Source of the DNA: Streptomyces althioticus
Lineage (GTDB): Bacteria; Actinomycetota; Actinomycetes; Streptomycetales; Streptomycetaceae
Assembly: GCA_014649355.1 (NCBI GenBank)
Contig: BMSW01000002.1
Coordinates: 434,001 to 498,000 of the forward strand
Direction: 5' to 3'
Length of the DNA: 64,000 nucleotides
Shown: piece after piece, positions 18,428 to 25,551 of the stretch
How positions within the stretch are numbered: position 1 is the stretch's first letter
How the letters are laid out: every line of letters starts with the position of its first letter
Translations under genes and position numbers: made by a program
The notes under the pieces: model-generated
Database searches by the model: none
The model's input: the letters and a program-made list of their open reading frames with translations, nothing else
What the model was told of the DNA's origin: nothing

Positions 18428-18442
18428 CCTAAAAGTTTTAGG
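18428..18442. promoter_or_regulatory. A/T-rich palindrome CCTAAAAGTTTTAGG
   Basis: Perfect seven-base arms around a central G. Such A/T-rich sequence is rare in this genome, so selection for a binding site or promoter is likely. It sits 39 bases from the tetR start. Confidence 0.55.
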
Positions 18443-18500
18443 CAAAAGCTGATGGGGTGAAGCTGCTCACACGGCTGGTGCGGGTCGTCGGGGGCTGGGC

Positions 18501-18529
18501 GCGCAGTTCCCCGCGCCCCTTCGGGGCGC
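18501..18529 (+). repeat. Dispersed Streptomyces intergenic element, copy 1
   Basis: Core GCGCAGTTCCCCGCGCCCCT (18501-18520), continuing into GCGCCCC-TTC-GGGGCGC, a 7-bp hairpin. The same core recurs at 37270 and 40337. It lies in the 327-base gap between the divergent tetR and ABC genes; the rest of that gap (18530-18716) shows no other feature I can support. Confidence 0.8.
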
Positions 18530-18716
18530 CGCAGTGATCGGCGTTTTGGCCAACTGGCGCCGCTTGTCCGGGCCCGGCGTTCAAGGACTCGTACCCCGGC
18601 CGCCGCCCGCCGCACGGAGAGGACGTCGTCCGAAACACGTGTGTTCGATACCAGTGGCCGTCTCGTTGAGTCTCGTGCCGTCGCCCTCACCCCTCCGACC
18701 AGCAGGGAGAAGTGCC

Positions 18717-20591
18717 GTGACCCGACCGACCGCTCAGGCCGTACCGCCCCCTCCGCCCGCCGAGATCACCTTCTCCGGTCACCAGTCCGTGAACCCGCTC
18801 GGCCAGGCCGGCTTCCGCGCCCTGTGTTCGCAGCTCCCCGCGGTGCTGCGGCGGATCTGCGTCATGGCGTGGCGCATCGACCGCCGGGCCGTGGTGCTGC
18901 TGCTCGTCTGCCAGCTGGTGACCGGTGTGTCGGCGGCGGCCCTGCTCACCGCGACGGCCCGGGCCATGGGCCCGCTGCTGGGGTCCGGCGCGGTCGGCAA
19001 CCGGCTGCGCGACGCCCTGCCCGCGCTGGCCGTCGTCGCGGCGGCGAGCGGCGTCGCCCGCGCGTCGGTCGCGCTGGCCACCTATGCCGAGCGGCGCATC
19101 ACCCCGCGGCTGACCACGGAGACCGACTGCGCGCTGGTCGAGGCCGTGTGCCGGGTGGAGGCCGCGGCCTACGCCGTGGACGGGTTCGCCGACCGCCAGG
19201 AGGCCGCGGAGATGGGCGTGATGCGCACCCACGTGATGGTGATGGACGCCCAGCGGTTCATGGCCGCGCTCGTCAGGATGGTCACGGCCTGCGGCGTGCT
19301 GTCGGTGCTCAACCCGCTGATGCTGCCGCTGCTCCTGCTGGCCGTCGCCCCCGCGGGCGCGGGCGCCGTCCTCACCGCGCGCGTCGACTACGAGATCCAC
19401 TACGCGAACATCGCCGACCGCACGGTGCGGGGCATGACGCGCTGGTGGGCGACCACGCCGAAGTACGCCGACGAGGTCCGCGCCAACGGCATGACGGACT
19501 ACATCCTGTACTGGTACCGCGCCCTGTCCGAGCGGGTGGACAGGAGGTCGCTGGCGGCGGCTCCGCGGACGCTGCGGATCGCCCTGCTGTCCTCCCTCGC
19601 CGGCGGCGCGTTCCTGGTGCTGACCTGGGTGGCCCTCGCCTGGCTCACGGCCTCCGGGCGCATCGCCCCGAGCGTCGCCGCGACGGCGGTGATCGCCGTG
19701 CAGACGACCCTGGCCGCGCTGTCCCAGGTCGTGATGAACGGTGCGGCGGTGTTCCACACCAGCCTGTACCTCAGTGACATGCAGGCGTTCCTCGACGACG
19801 CCGCCGCGCGCGCTCCCCGTCGAGGGGAGACGCAGGTCGCGTCGCCGGTCGAGGAGATCCGTCTGGAGGAGGTGTGCTACCGCTACCCGGGCAAGGAGAA
19901 GCCGGCCGTGGACGGCGTGTCTCTGACGCTGCGGCGCGGGGAGATTCTCGCCGTGGTCGGCGTGAACGGGTCGGGGAAGAGCACCCTGACCCGTCTGGTC
20001 ACCGGCATCCACCTCGCGGACAAGGGCCGGGTCACCTGGGACGGCGTCGACCTCGCCGACGCCGATCCGGCCTCGGTGTGGCGGTGCACGGGCCTGGTGC
20101 CGCAGATCTTCGCCCAGTGGCCGCTGCGGGTGCGGGAGAACGTGACGCTGGGGCAGCCACGCGGTGCGGGCGACGACGAGGTGTGGGAGTCGGTCGACGC
20201 GGTCGGGATGCGGGAGGCCGTGGAGGGACTGCCCGCGGGGCTCGACACGCTGCTGGCCCGGGAGATCTTCGGCGGGGCCGAGCTGTCGGGCGGGCAGTGG
20301 CAGCGGCTGGCCTGTTCCCGTGCGCTGTACCGGCGGCCGCCGCTGCTGATCCTCGACGAGCCGACCTCGCAGATGGACCCGCGCGGGGAGCACGGCATCT
20401 TCGAGCGGATCAAGGCGATCGCGGGTGACCGCATCACCATCGTGGTCACCCACCGGCTGGAGAACACGAAGATCGCCGACCACATCGTCGTCCTGGAGGA
20501 GGGCCGGATCACCGAGCACGGCACGTACGACGGCCTGGTGCACGCGGGAGGCACCTTCGCGGACCTGCTGCGGCTGTCGCAGGACCGCTGA
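18717..20591 (+). CDS. ABC transporter with fused permease and ATPase domains (exporter type)
   Basis: 624 residues from GTG 18717, chosen because AGGGAG lies 7 bases upstream; a longer N-terminus to 18534 has no ribosome site and implausible composition. Residues about 45-330 form a six-helix ABC transmembrane domain. The ATPase follows with Walker A GVNGSGKST (about 415), Q-loop LVPQIFAQWPL, signature LSGGQWQ and Walker B LLILDEPTS. This is a half-transporter that would dimerise and export a lipid, peptide or drug. An N-terminal Pro-rich cytoplasmic stretch (PPPPPAE) precedes the first helix. The gene is divergent from tetR, so it may be its target. A 13-bp terminator hairpin follows. Confidence 0.9.
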   Translation: MTRPTAQAVPPPPPAEITFSGHQSVNPLGQAGFRALCSQLPAVLRRICVMAWRIDRRAVVLLLVCQLVTGVSAAALLTATARAMGPLLGSGAVGNRLRDALPALAVVAAASGVARASVALATYAERRITPRLTTETDCALVEAVCRVEAAAYAVDGFADRQEAAEMGVMRTHVMVMDAQRFMAALVRMVTACGVLSVLNPLMLPLLLLAVAPAGAGAVLTARVDYEIHYANIADRTVRGMTRWWATTPKYADEVRANGMTDYILYWYRALSERVDRRSLAAAPRTLRIALLSSLAGGAFLVLTWVALAWLTASGRIAPSVAATAVIAVQTTLAALSQVVMNGAAVFHTSLYLSDMQAFLDDAAARAPRRGETQVASPVEEIRLEEVCYRYPGKEKPAVDGVSLTLRRGEILAVVGVNGSGKSTLTRLVTGIHLADKGRVTWDGVDLADADPASVWRCTGLVPQIFAQWPLRVRENVTLGQPRGAGDDEVWESVDAVGMREAVEGLPAGLDTLLAREIFGGAELSGGQWQRLACSRALYRRPPLLILDEPTSQMDPRGEHGIFERIKAIAGDRITIVVTHRLENTKIADHIVVLEEGRITEHGTYDGLVHAGGTFADLLRLSQDR

Positions 20592-20610
20592 GCGGGAGCG
20601 GGTGCCGGAG

Positions 20611-20655
20611 CGGGCGCGGGAGGTGGGGCGCGTGACGTCCCTCCTCCCGCGCCCG
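20611..20655. terminator. Bidirectional terminator between ABC exporter and FNT genes
   Basis: Perfect 13-bp stem (20611-20623 with 20643-20655) between converging genes. Confidence 0.7.
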
Positions 20656-20666
20656 CCGCCGCCCGG

Positions 20667-21479
20667 TCAGGTGTCGCCCGCGTCCGTCGCGGGGGCCTCC
20701 TCGCGCAGGACCGGCGCGCTGCGCACGAGGCGCAGTGCCGTGGTCAGCAGGACGCCCCCGACGACGTTGCCGAGGACGGCCCAGCACAGCCAGACCAGCC
20801 AGTCGCCGTACCCGTAGGAGGTGCCGCCGGCGTGCAGACCGGCGAACGCGATCATGGAGTCCAGGACCGAGTGCCACAGTCCGAGTCCGGCCAGGATGAA
20901 CGCGGCGGACACCGACGCGGCGATCTTCCCCGTCATGGACTCGGTGCCGTGGTGCATCCGCGTCATCAGGGTGATGACGCCGCCGCCCAGCACGGTGAGG
21001 CAGAAGGTGCCCAGGGTGTAGCCGCCGTCGACGAACTGCGCGCCCGACTCGGCGGCCGTGGAGTGCAGCTCGGGGAAGGCCCGCATCACGATCCACATGA
21101 AGGCCCATCCGCCGACGAGGTTCATCACCAGGACGGTGACCCACAGGCGCAGCAGGTCGAGCCAGGTGGCAGCCCCGGCGATCACGGTGCTGACGGGGAC
21201 GAGGAAGCCCTCGGTGAACAGTTCGCTGTGACCGAGCAGCAGGGCGATCAGCCCGACGGAGAAGGCCAGCCCGGCCAGGAGGTCGCTGCCGGTCTCGTGC
21301 TTGACGAACAGCAGCGTCATGACGCCGACGCTCACGTCGATGCCGCCCAGCAGTGCGGTGGCCACGAGTGAGGCCCAGGTGCGGTGCAGGCGCGGCCGGC
21401 CCTCGGCGACGATCCGTTCGGCGGCCTCGGCGACGCGGTGCTCCCCGGGGCCTTCCATGATCTGGTCGTCAGGCTCCAT
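20667..21479 (-). CDS. Formate/nitrite transporter (FNT) family channel
   Basis: 270 residues. Six hydrophobic helices with the FNT repeats: LLGGIDVSVGVMTLLF, LLLGHSELFTEGFLVPVSTV, VLVMNLVGGWAFMWIVM, LGLWHSVLDSMIAF and LCWAVLGNVVGGVLLTTA, matching the pentameric FocA/NirC-like fold. It would conduct small monovalent anions (formate, nitrite, hydrosulfide, lactate or acetate). It lies 27 bases after a STAS-domain gene on the same strand, so the two are likely one transcript, and a regulatory interaction between STAS protein and anion channel is conceivable but unproven. Confidence 0.9.
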   Translation of the reverse strand: MEPDDQIMEGPGEHRVAEAAERIVAEGRPRLHRTWASLVATALLGGIDVSVGVMTLLFVKHETGSDLLAGLAFSVGLIALLLGHSELFTEGFLVPVSTVIAGAATWLDLLRLWVTVLVMNLVGGWAFMWIVMRAFPELHSTAAESGAQFVDGGYTLGTFCLTVLGGGVITLMTRMHHGTESMTGKIAASVSAAFILAGLGLWHSVLDSMIAFAGLHAGGTSYGYGDWLVWLCWAVLGNVVGGVLLTTALRLVRSAPVLREEAPATDAGDT

Positions 21480-21506
21480 GGCGGCGCTCCGCGGCCGGGC
21501 CCGTGG

Positions 21507-21845
21507 TCAGTCGTCGAGCAGGGCGGTCGGGGTGTCGGGGAACAGCCGGGTGAGTTCCAGGCCGGGCCTGACCTGGGTGGCGAGCATGAGCAGGCGCAGC
21601 GGCTGAGGTGCCAGGTTGGTGACCGTGGTCCTGCGCACCGGGCCCTCCGGCGACTGCTCCTCGAACAGCAGGTGCAGTCCGGCGACGTCCATGAAACGGG
21701 CGTGCTCCAGGTCCCAGACCAGGTCGGTCACGCTCGCCGGCAGTCCGGCCGCGGCGTCCCTGAGCAGGGGAAGGGTGTCGTAGTCGATCTCTCCGTGCAC
21801 GGTGATCCGCGCTGTGGAGCCGTCGATCTCTGTGGTGAAGTGCAT
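21507..21845 (-). CDS. STAS-domain (anti-sigma factor antagonist-like) protein without phospho-acceptor serine
   Basis: 112 residues from ATG 21845 with AAGGGGGG upstream. The fold is recognisable from MHFTTEIDGSTARITVHGEIDYDTLPLLRDAA and LVWDLEHARFMDVAGLHLLFEEQ. In SpoIIAA-type antagonists the loop reads MDSSGL and a Ser there is phosphorylated; here it is MDVAGL, so neither Ser is present and classical kinase control is unlikely. It is followed by an FNT channel gene. The frame remains open upstream to 22073, but that part has no ribosome site and includes the hairpin-rich leader, so I treat it as untranslated. Confidence 0.82.
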   Translation of the reverse strand: MHFTTEIDGSTARITVHGEIDYDTLPLLRDAAAGLPASVTDLVWDLEHARFMDVAGLHLLFEEQSPEGPVRRTTVTNLAPQPLRLLMLATQVRPGLELTRLFPDTPTALLDD

Positions 21846-21856
21846 GGCGGGCGGCC

Positions 21857-21910
21857 CCCCTTCGAGGGGGTTGTGAGCCCAAAGGCGATGCGCACCCCAG
21901 GAGGGTGCAG
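21857..21910 (-). promoter_or_regulatory. Structured 5' leader of the STAS/FNT transcript
   Basis: Two hairpins just upstream of the STAS start: CCCCC-TTCGA-GGGGG (21857-21871) and GCACCC-CAGGA-GGGTGC (21890-21906 region). They sit within 70 bases of the start codon and could influence translation. I do not recognise a known riboswitch. Confidence 0.35.
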
Positions 21911-22042
21911 CCGACGATGGCGGGGGCTGGCTGCCCGTGAAGGGGGCTATGTCCAGACCCCACGAGTCGGCACCATGACGCCGACCAGTCTCGTGTTCTC
22001 CCATCATGGCACGGGGAGTTGACGGGAACATACGATGCCACC

Positions 22043-22501
22043 GTGATCGACCCTTCGGATGATCTTCAGTCACGAGCGTTTCGGCGGGCGATTCTCAGCG
22101 GCTCCGAGTTCGAGGAGCGCATCGGCTACGCCCGCGCCGTGGTCGACGGCGACCGGGTGCACGTGTCCGGGACCACGGGCTTCGACTACACGACCATGAC
22201 GATCGCCGACGACGTCGTGGAGCAGGCCGAGCAGTGCCTGCGCAACGTCGGCGCCGCGCTGGCGGAGGCCGGCTGCACGTTCGCCGATGTGGTCCGGGTG
22301 CGCTACCTGCTGCCCGACCGGGCGGACTTCGAGCCGTGCTGGCCGGTGCTGCGCCGGTGTTTCGGGGAGGTCCGTCCGGCCGCGACGATGATGGTCTGCG
22401 GTCTCGCCGATCCCCGGATGAGGATCGAGATCGAGGTGGACGCCCGGCGCCCGTCCACCGCCGGCCGGCCCGCCCGCCCCGTCAGCCCTCCGTCGGGGTG
22501 A
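22043..22501 (+). CDS. RidA/YjgF-family protein
   Basis: 152 residues from GTG 22043. RidA-type sequence: RVHVSGTTGFDYTTMTIADDVVEQAEQCLRNVGAALAEAGCTFADVVRVRYLLPDRADFEPCWPVLRRCFG and ending RPAATMMVCGLADPRMRIEIEVDA. Family members hydrolyse reactive enamine/imine intermediates; the key Arg in this member is within VVRVRYLL or near the RPAAT segment. No ribosome site precedes the GTG, and TACGAT (22031-22036) ends 6 bases before it, so the mRNA may be leaderless; a TTG at 22019 in the same frame is an alternative start. The 3' end overlaps the convergent VOC gene by 20 bases. Confidence 0.83.
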   Translation: MIDPSDDLQSRAFRRAILSGSEFEERIGYARAVVDGDRVHVSGTTGFDYTTMTIADDVVEQAEQCLRNVGAALAEAGCTFADVVRVRYLLPDRADFEPCWPVLRRCFGEVRPAATMMVCGLADPRMRIEIEVDARRPSTAGRPARPVSPPSG

Positions 22502-23273
22502 GCAGCACGAAGTCGGCCTTGAACGGGTCGAGGCACAGGGCCATCCGGCCTACGCCCTCGGCGTCCACGGGGCCCATCTGCACCGTGCCGCCGTTGCCGT
22601 TCACCTGGGCGACGGCCGCGTCGCAGTCGGGGACCGCGAAGACCGGGTGCCAGTAGGGGCGCCCGCCGGCCAGGGACAGGGCGTCCTCGCCGACCTCCAA
22701 CAGTCCCCCGTGCATCCGCTCCTCCGGCTGCCCTGCCGGGGTGATCAGGGTGTACGTGCCCTCGCCGCCCGGCATGGGCATGTCGCTGAACTGCCAGCCG
22801 AAGACGTCGCCGTAGAACCGCCGTGACCCGGCCGCGTCGCTGGTGTACAGCTCGGTCCAGCACAGGGAGCCGGGCGCGTCGACCAGGTCGACGCCCTTGC
22901 TCTCGCCGGGCTGCCATACGGCGAACTGGCCGCCCAGCGGGTCGCTGTACTGGGCCATCCTGCCCCACTGCTCGATGTCCATCGGCGCCACGCGGACGGT
23001 ACCGCCGCCCGCCTCGACGGCCCGGGTGGCGGCGTCCGCGTCGTCGACCGTGTAGTAGACCATCCAGGCCGGCCGGGCGCCGTCCTCGGTGAGCTTGCCG
23101 AGGCCGGCGACCATCTTGCCGTCCTTGCGGAACATGCCGCCCTCGACGTCCTCGCCCATCGGCTCGTAGTCCCAGCCGAGGACCGCGCCGTAGAAGGACG
23201 CTGCGGCCGGGACGTCGGGGACGCCGACGTCGAGCATGCAGGGCGAGCCGTGGACGAAATCAGTGGTGATCAC
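22482..23273 (-). CDS. Two-domain VOC (glyoxalase/bleomycin-resistance fold) protein
   Basis: 263 residues from GTG 23273 (AAGGAC upstream). It has two tandem VOC modules: residues about 5-120 (CMLDVGVPDVPAAASFYGAVLGWDY ... MAQYSDPLGGQFAVWQ) and about 135-258 (CWTELYTSDAAGSRRFYGDVFGWQFSD ... MALCLDPFKADFVLLTP). This arrangement occurs in actinobacterial metal-dependent dioxygenase-like or resistance proteins, often annotated as glyoxalase-like. The chemistry is unknown. It converges with the RidA-like gene with a 20-base tail overlap. Confidence 0.87.
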   Translation of the reverse strand: MITTDFVHGSPCMLDVGVPDVPAAASFYGAVLGWDYEPMGEDVEGGMFRKDGKMVAGLGKLTEDGARPAWMVYYTVDDADAATRAVEAGGGTVRVAPMDIEQWGRMAQYSDPLGGQFAVWQPGESKGVDLVDAPGSLCWTELYTSDAAGSRRFYGDVFGWQFSDMPMPGGEGTYTLITPAGQPEERMHGGLLEVGEDALSLAGGRPYWHPVFAVPDCDAAVAQVNGNGGTVQMGPVDAEGVGRMALCLDPFKADFVLLTPTEG

Positions 23274-23396
23274 CGCGAGGTCCTTTCGGAGACTCCGTTC
23301 GGTCTCAGCGTGCCACCGGGCCGCCCGGCGCGCCCTTCGGCTTCGCCGTCCGGGCGTCCCGGCAGGCGAAGCGTCTCTTACGCGGGCCTACGTCCC

Positions 23397-23431
23397 CTCC
23401 TCCGCCGTGTGCGTGGTGAACGGCGGAGGAG
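23397..23431. terminator. Hairpin downstream of the CoA-transferase block
   Basis: Perfect 12-bp stem (23397-23408 with 23420-23431), 11-base loop, between the remnant gene ending at 23516 and the VOC gene start at 23273. Confidence 0.6.
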
Positions 23432-23515
23432 CCGCGTGAGCGTGCCGAACGGCAGGACCAGCGTCAAGGGGCTGGCGCGGACCGTTCGCCTGGTCCGAGG
23501 CAGCCTCGCGGCCCG

Positions 23516-23818
23516 TCAGTTGAGCAGGCGCACCCGGCTGGCGCCCAGCTCCTCCAGCATCTGGTCGCGGCCGATCTACCAGTCGGAGCCGTCCCGGTGC
23601 TGGGTGACGTAGTCCAGCTGGGCCATCGCGAGGGCGCCACGGAAGCGGCGCTGGTGCGGCTCCAGGCGGCCGCCCGCGGTGAGTCCGTCCTCGATGTCGG
23701 CGACGGCCTCGTCGATCCAGCGCTCGACCAGGTCGGGCAGGTCGGGGTCGACCACGGAGGCGTGGCCGTCCGTCCCGTCGTCCGCATCGGCAGGGGGCGG
23801 CGAACGTGTGCGCTCCAC
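23516..23818 (-). pseudogene. Small acidic gene interrupted by an in-frame TAG
   Basis: From GTG 23818 the frame gives a plausible 80-residue acidic protein containing DLVERWIDEAVADIEDGLTA and RFRGALAMAQLDYVTQHRDGSDW, then TAG at 23576-23578. The same frame continues with IGRDQMLEELGASRVRLLN and a normal stop at 23516. The residues after the TAG look like genuine protein, so the ancestral gene probably had a sense codon here (CAG or TGG would need one change). It follows the CoA-transferase genes by 37 bases. I do not recognise the family. Either the short form works or the gene is dead; a sequencing error is also possible. Confidence 0.5.
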
Positions 23819-23855
23819 ATGGTCCGGACCGGGTGGGAAACCGGGCAAGGCGCGG

Positions 23856-24518
23856 TCATCGCCGCAGGTCGACGCCCAGACGGTCTCGCAGCTCGGCGAC
23901 GGTGGCACCGTACGTCTCCAGGACCTTCACGCCGTCGGGGCCGGGCTCGAAGACGCCGTGGTCGGTGTAGACGCGGCGGACGCAGGCCTGCCCGGTGAGC
24001 GGGTAGGTGCACGCGGGGACGAGCTTGGCAGCGCCGTCACGGGTGAACAGTTTCATCATCACCAGCACCTCCTTGGCGCCGACCGCGAGGTCCATCGCGC
24101 CGCCGACGGCCGGGATGGCGTCGGGGTCGCCGGTGTGCCAGTTGGCGAGGTCGCCGTCGACGGACACCTGGAAGGCGCCGAGGACGCAGACGTCGAGGTG
24201 GCCGCCGCGCATCATGGCGAAGGAGTCGGCGTGGTGGAAGTACGCCGCCCCGGGCAGCTCGGTGACCGGGACCTTGCCGGCGTTGGTGAGGTCGGTGTCG
24301 ACGGCGTCGCCGGTGGCCGCCGGGCCCATGCCGAGCATGCCGTTCTCGGTGTGCAGGACGATCCCGGCGTCCGGCGACAGGTGTTCGGCGATGCGGGTCG
24401 GCCGGCCGATGCCCAGGTTGACGTAGGAGCCGGCGGGGATGTCGCGGGCGATGCGGGCCGCGAGTTCGTCGGTGGTGAGCGGGGGGCGGTGGGCCCGCTC
24501 CGGCACGGAGGACGTCAT
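23856..24518 (-). CDS. pcaJ: 3-oxoacid (3-oxoadipate) CoA-transferase subunit B
   Basis: 220 residues. Class I CoA-transferase beta subunit with the catalytic Glu in LHTENGMLGMGP and the conserved VNLGIGRPTRIAEHL, GGHLDVCVLGAFQVSVDGDLANW and GGAMDLAVGAKEV. With subunit A it moves CoA from succinyl-CoA to 3-oxoadipate (or acetoacetate). ATG 24518 overlaps the stop of subunit A (ATGA), so the two are made in equal amounts. The thiolase remnant immediately upstream of subunit A favours the beta-ketoadipate pathway (pcaIJF) over ketone-body use, but that is inference. Confidence 0.88.
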   Translation of the reverse strand: MTSSVPERAHRPPLTTDELAARIARDIPAGSYVNLGIGRPTRIAEHLSPDAGIVLHTENGMLGMGPAATGDAVDTDLTNAGKVPVTELPGAAYFHHADSFAMMRGGHLDVCVLGAFQVSVDGDLANWHTGDPDAIPAVGGAMDLAVGAKEVLVMMKLFTRDGAAKLVPACTYPLTGQACVRRVYTDHGVFEPGPDGVKVLETYGATVAELRDRLGVDLRR

Positions 24519-25210
24519 CGGCGGGCCCCTTCCACGGTGAGGCGGCGGGCCTCGGCCCGTACCAGTCGGTCGACGAAGATGCCGGGCGTCACCACGGTCT
24601 CCGGGTCGATCGTGCCCGGCTCCACGATCTCGGTGACCTGGGCGACGACCGTGGCGGCGGCGGTGGCCATCACGGGCCCGAAGTTGCGGGCGGTCTTGCG
24701 GTAGACGAGGTTGCCCAGCGTGTCGGCGCGGTGCGCGGAGATCAGCGCCACGTCACCCGTGATCGGGAACTCCAGGACGTAGGTGCGCCCGTCGATCTCG
24801 CGGGTCTCCTTGCCCGCGGCGAGCGGGGTGCCGACGCCGACGGGGCTGTAGAAGCCGCCGATGCCGGCGCCGCCCGCCCGCATCCGCTCCGCGAGGGTGC
24901 CCTGCGGGACGACCTCCAGCTCGACGCGTCCGGCCCGGTACAGCTCGTCGAAGACGTACGAGTCGCTCTGCCGGGGGAAGGAGCAGATCACCTTGCGCAC
25001 CCGGCCCGCCTTGAGCAGCGCGGCCAGGCCCACGTCGCCGTTGCCGGCGTTGTTGGACACCACGGTCAGGTCTCTCGCTCCCTGCCGGATGAGGGCGTCG
25101 ATGAGGTCGAACGGCATGCCGGCCAGTCCGAACCCCCCGACCAGCACCGTGGAGCCGTCCTCGACGCCGGCCACGGCCTCGTCGGTCGTGGCGGCGATGG
25201 TCGTCGTCAT
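24515..25210 (-). CDS. pcaI: 3-oxoacid (3-oxoadipate) CoA-transferase subunit A
   Basis: 231 residues from ATG 25210. Alpha subunit signature: DGSTVLVGGFGLAGMPFDLIDALIRQG, VSNNAGNGDVGLAALLKAGRVRKVICSFPRQSDSYVFDELYRAG and the glycine-rich GGAGIGGFYSPVGVGTPLA. The start codon overlaps the stop of a broken thiolase gene, so this gene was once translationally coupled to it; with the thiolase wrecked, translation must now rely on its own weak site (CAGGG). Both subunits are intact, so the pair may still work with a thiolase encoded elsewhere. Confidence 0.88.
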   Translation of the reverse strand: MTTTIAATTDEAVAGVEDGSTVLVGGFGLAGMPFDLIDALIRQGARDLTVVSNNAGNGDVGLAALLKAGRVRKVICSFPRQSDSYVFDELYRAGRVELEVVPQGTLAERMRAGGAGIGGFYSPVGVGTPLAAGKETREIDGRTYVLEFPITGDVALISAHRADTLGNLVYRKTARNFGPVMATAAATVVAQVTEIVEPGTIDPETVVTPGIFVDRLVRAEARRLTVEGARR

Positions 25211-25410
25211 CCCTGGCTCACCTCGTCGGTCGTGTTCTCCAGGACCACGGCGAGGGCCTGGCCGACGCCGATGCGGATGGCGGCAACGCCCCTGCGCCGC
25301 CGCGCCTGTCGACGATCTCCGGGTCGAAGCCCCCGGGCGTCCACGCGGGCGAGCGACTGTACCGCGAACGCCTCGTCGAGTTCGACAGTGCCGACGTGGG
25401 CCGCAGTCGA
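25207..25410 (-). pseudogene. Remnant of a beta-ketoadipyl-CoA thiolase (pcaF-like), frameshifted and internally deleted
   Basis: Only the C-terminal quarter survives, in alternating frames. Frame A gives HVGTVELDEAFAVQSLARVD; one frame over gives GFDPEIVDRRGG; back in frame A comes GVAAIRIGVGQALAVVLENTT and a stop overlapping pcaI. In intact thiolases the segment between EIV..GG and GVAAI holds GAIAxGHPLGASG with the catalytic His; it is missing here. So the gene cannot make an active enzyme. The upstream part is absent and a terminator hairpin at 25494-25536 marks the limit of the neighbouring gene. Confidence 0.8.
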
Positions 25411-25493
25411 CACCGCCGTGGCGGGCCGACGGCCTCGCCGCCCGCGAGCGCGACGGTCCGGTCGCGGGTGCGGTCCGCGGCGCAGCAGGCCGC

Positions 25494-25536
25494 ACAGGGG
25501 TGTGGTCGGGTCCCGTGCGCCCGGCCACACCCCTGT
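25494..25536 (-). terminator. Terminator of the PA14/DUF1080 gene
   Basis: Perfect 12-bp stem (25494-25505 with 25525-25536), 19-base loop, 16 bases after the stop at 25552. Confidence 0.65.
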
Positions 25537-25551
25537 CTCATGCGAGCTGCA

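Noticed and set aside
21846..22018. Riboswitch upstream of the STAS gene
   Set aside because: Hairpins are present but I cannot match them to any known aptamer class, so only a structured leader is reported.
23576..23578. TAG as a pyrrolysine or programmed readthrough codon
   Set aside because: Streptomyces has no known pyrrolysine system, and no stimulatory structure is evident; a nonsense mutation or error is simpler.
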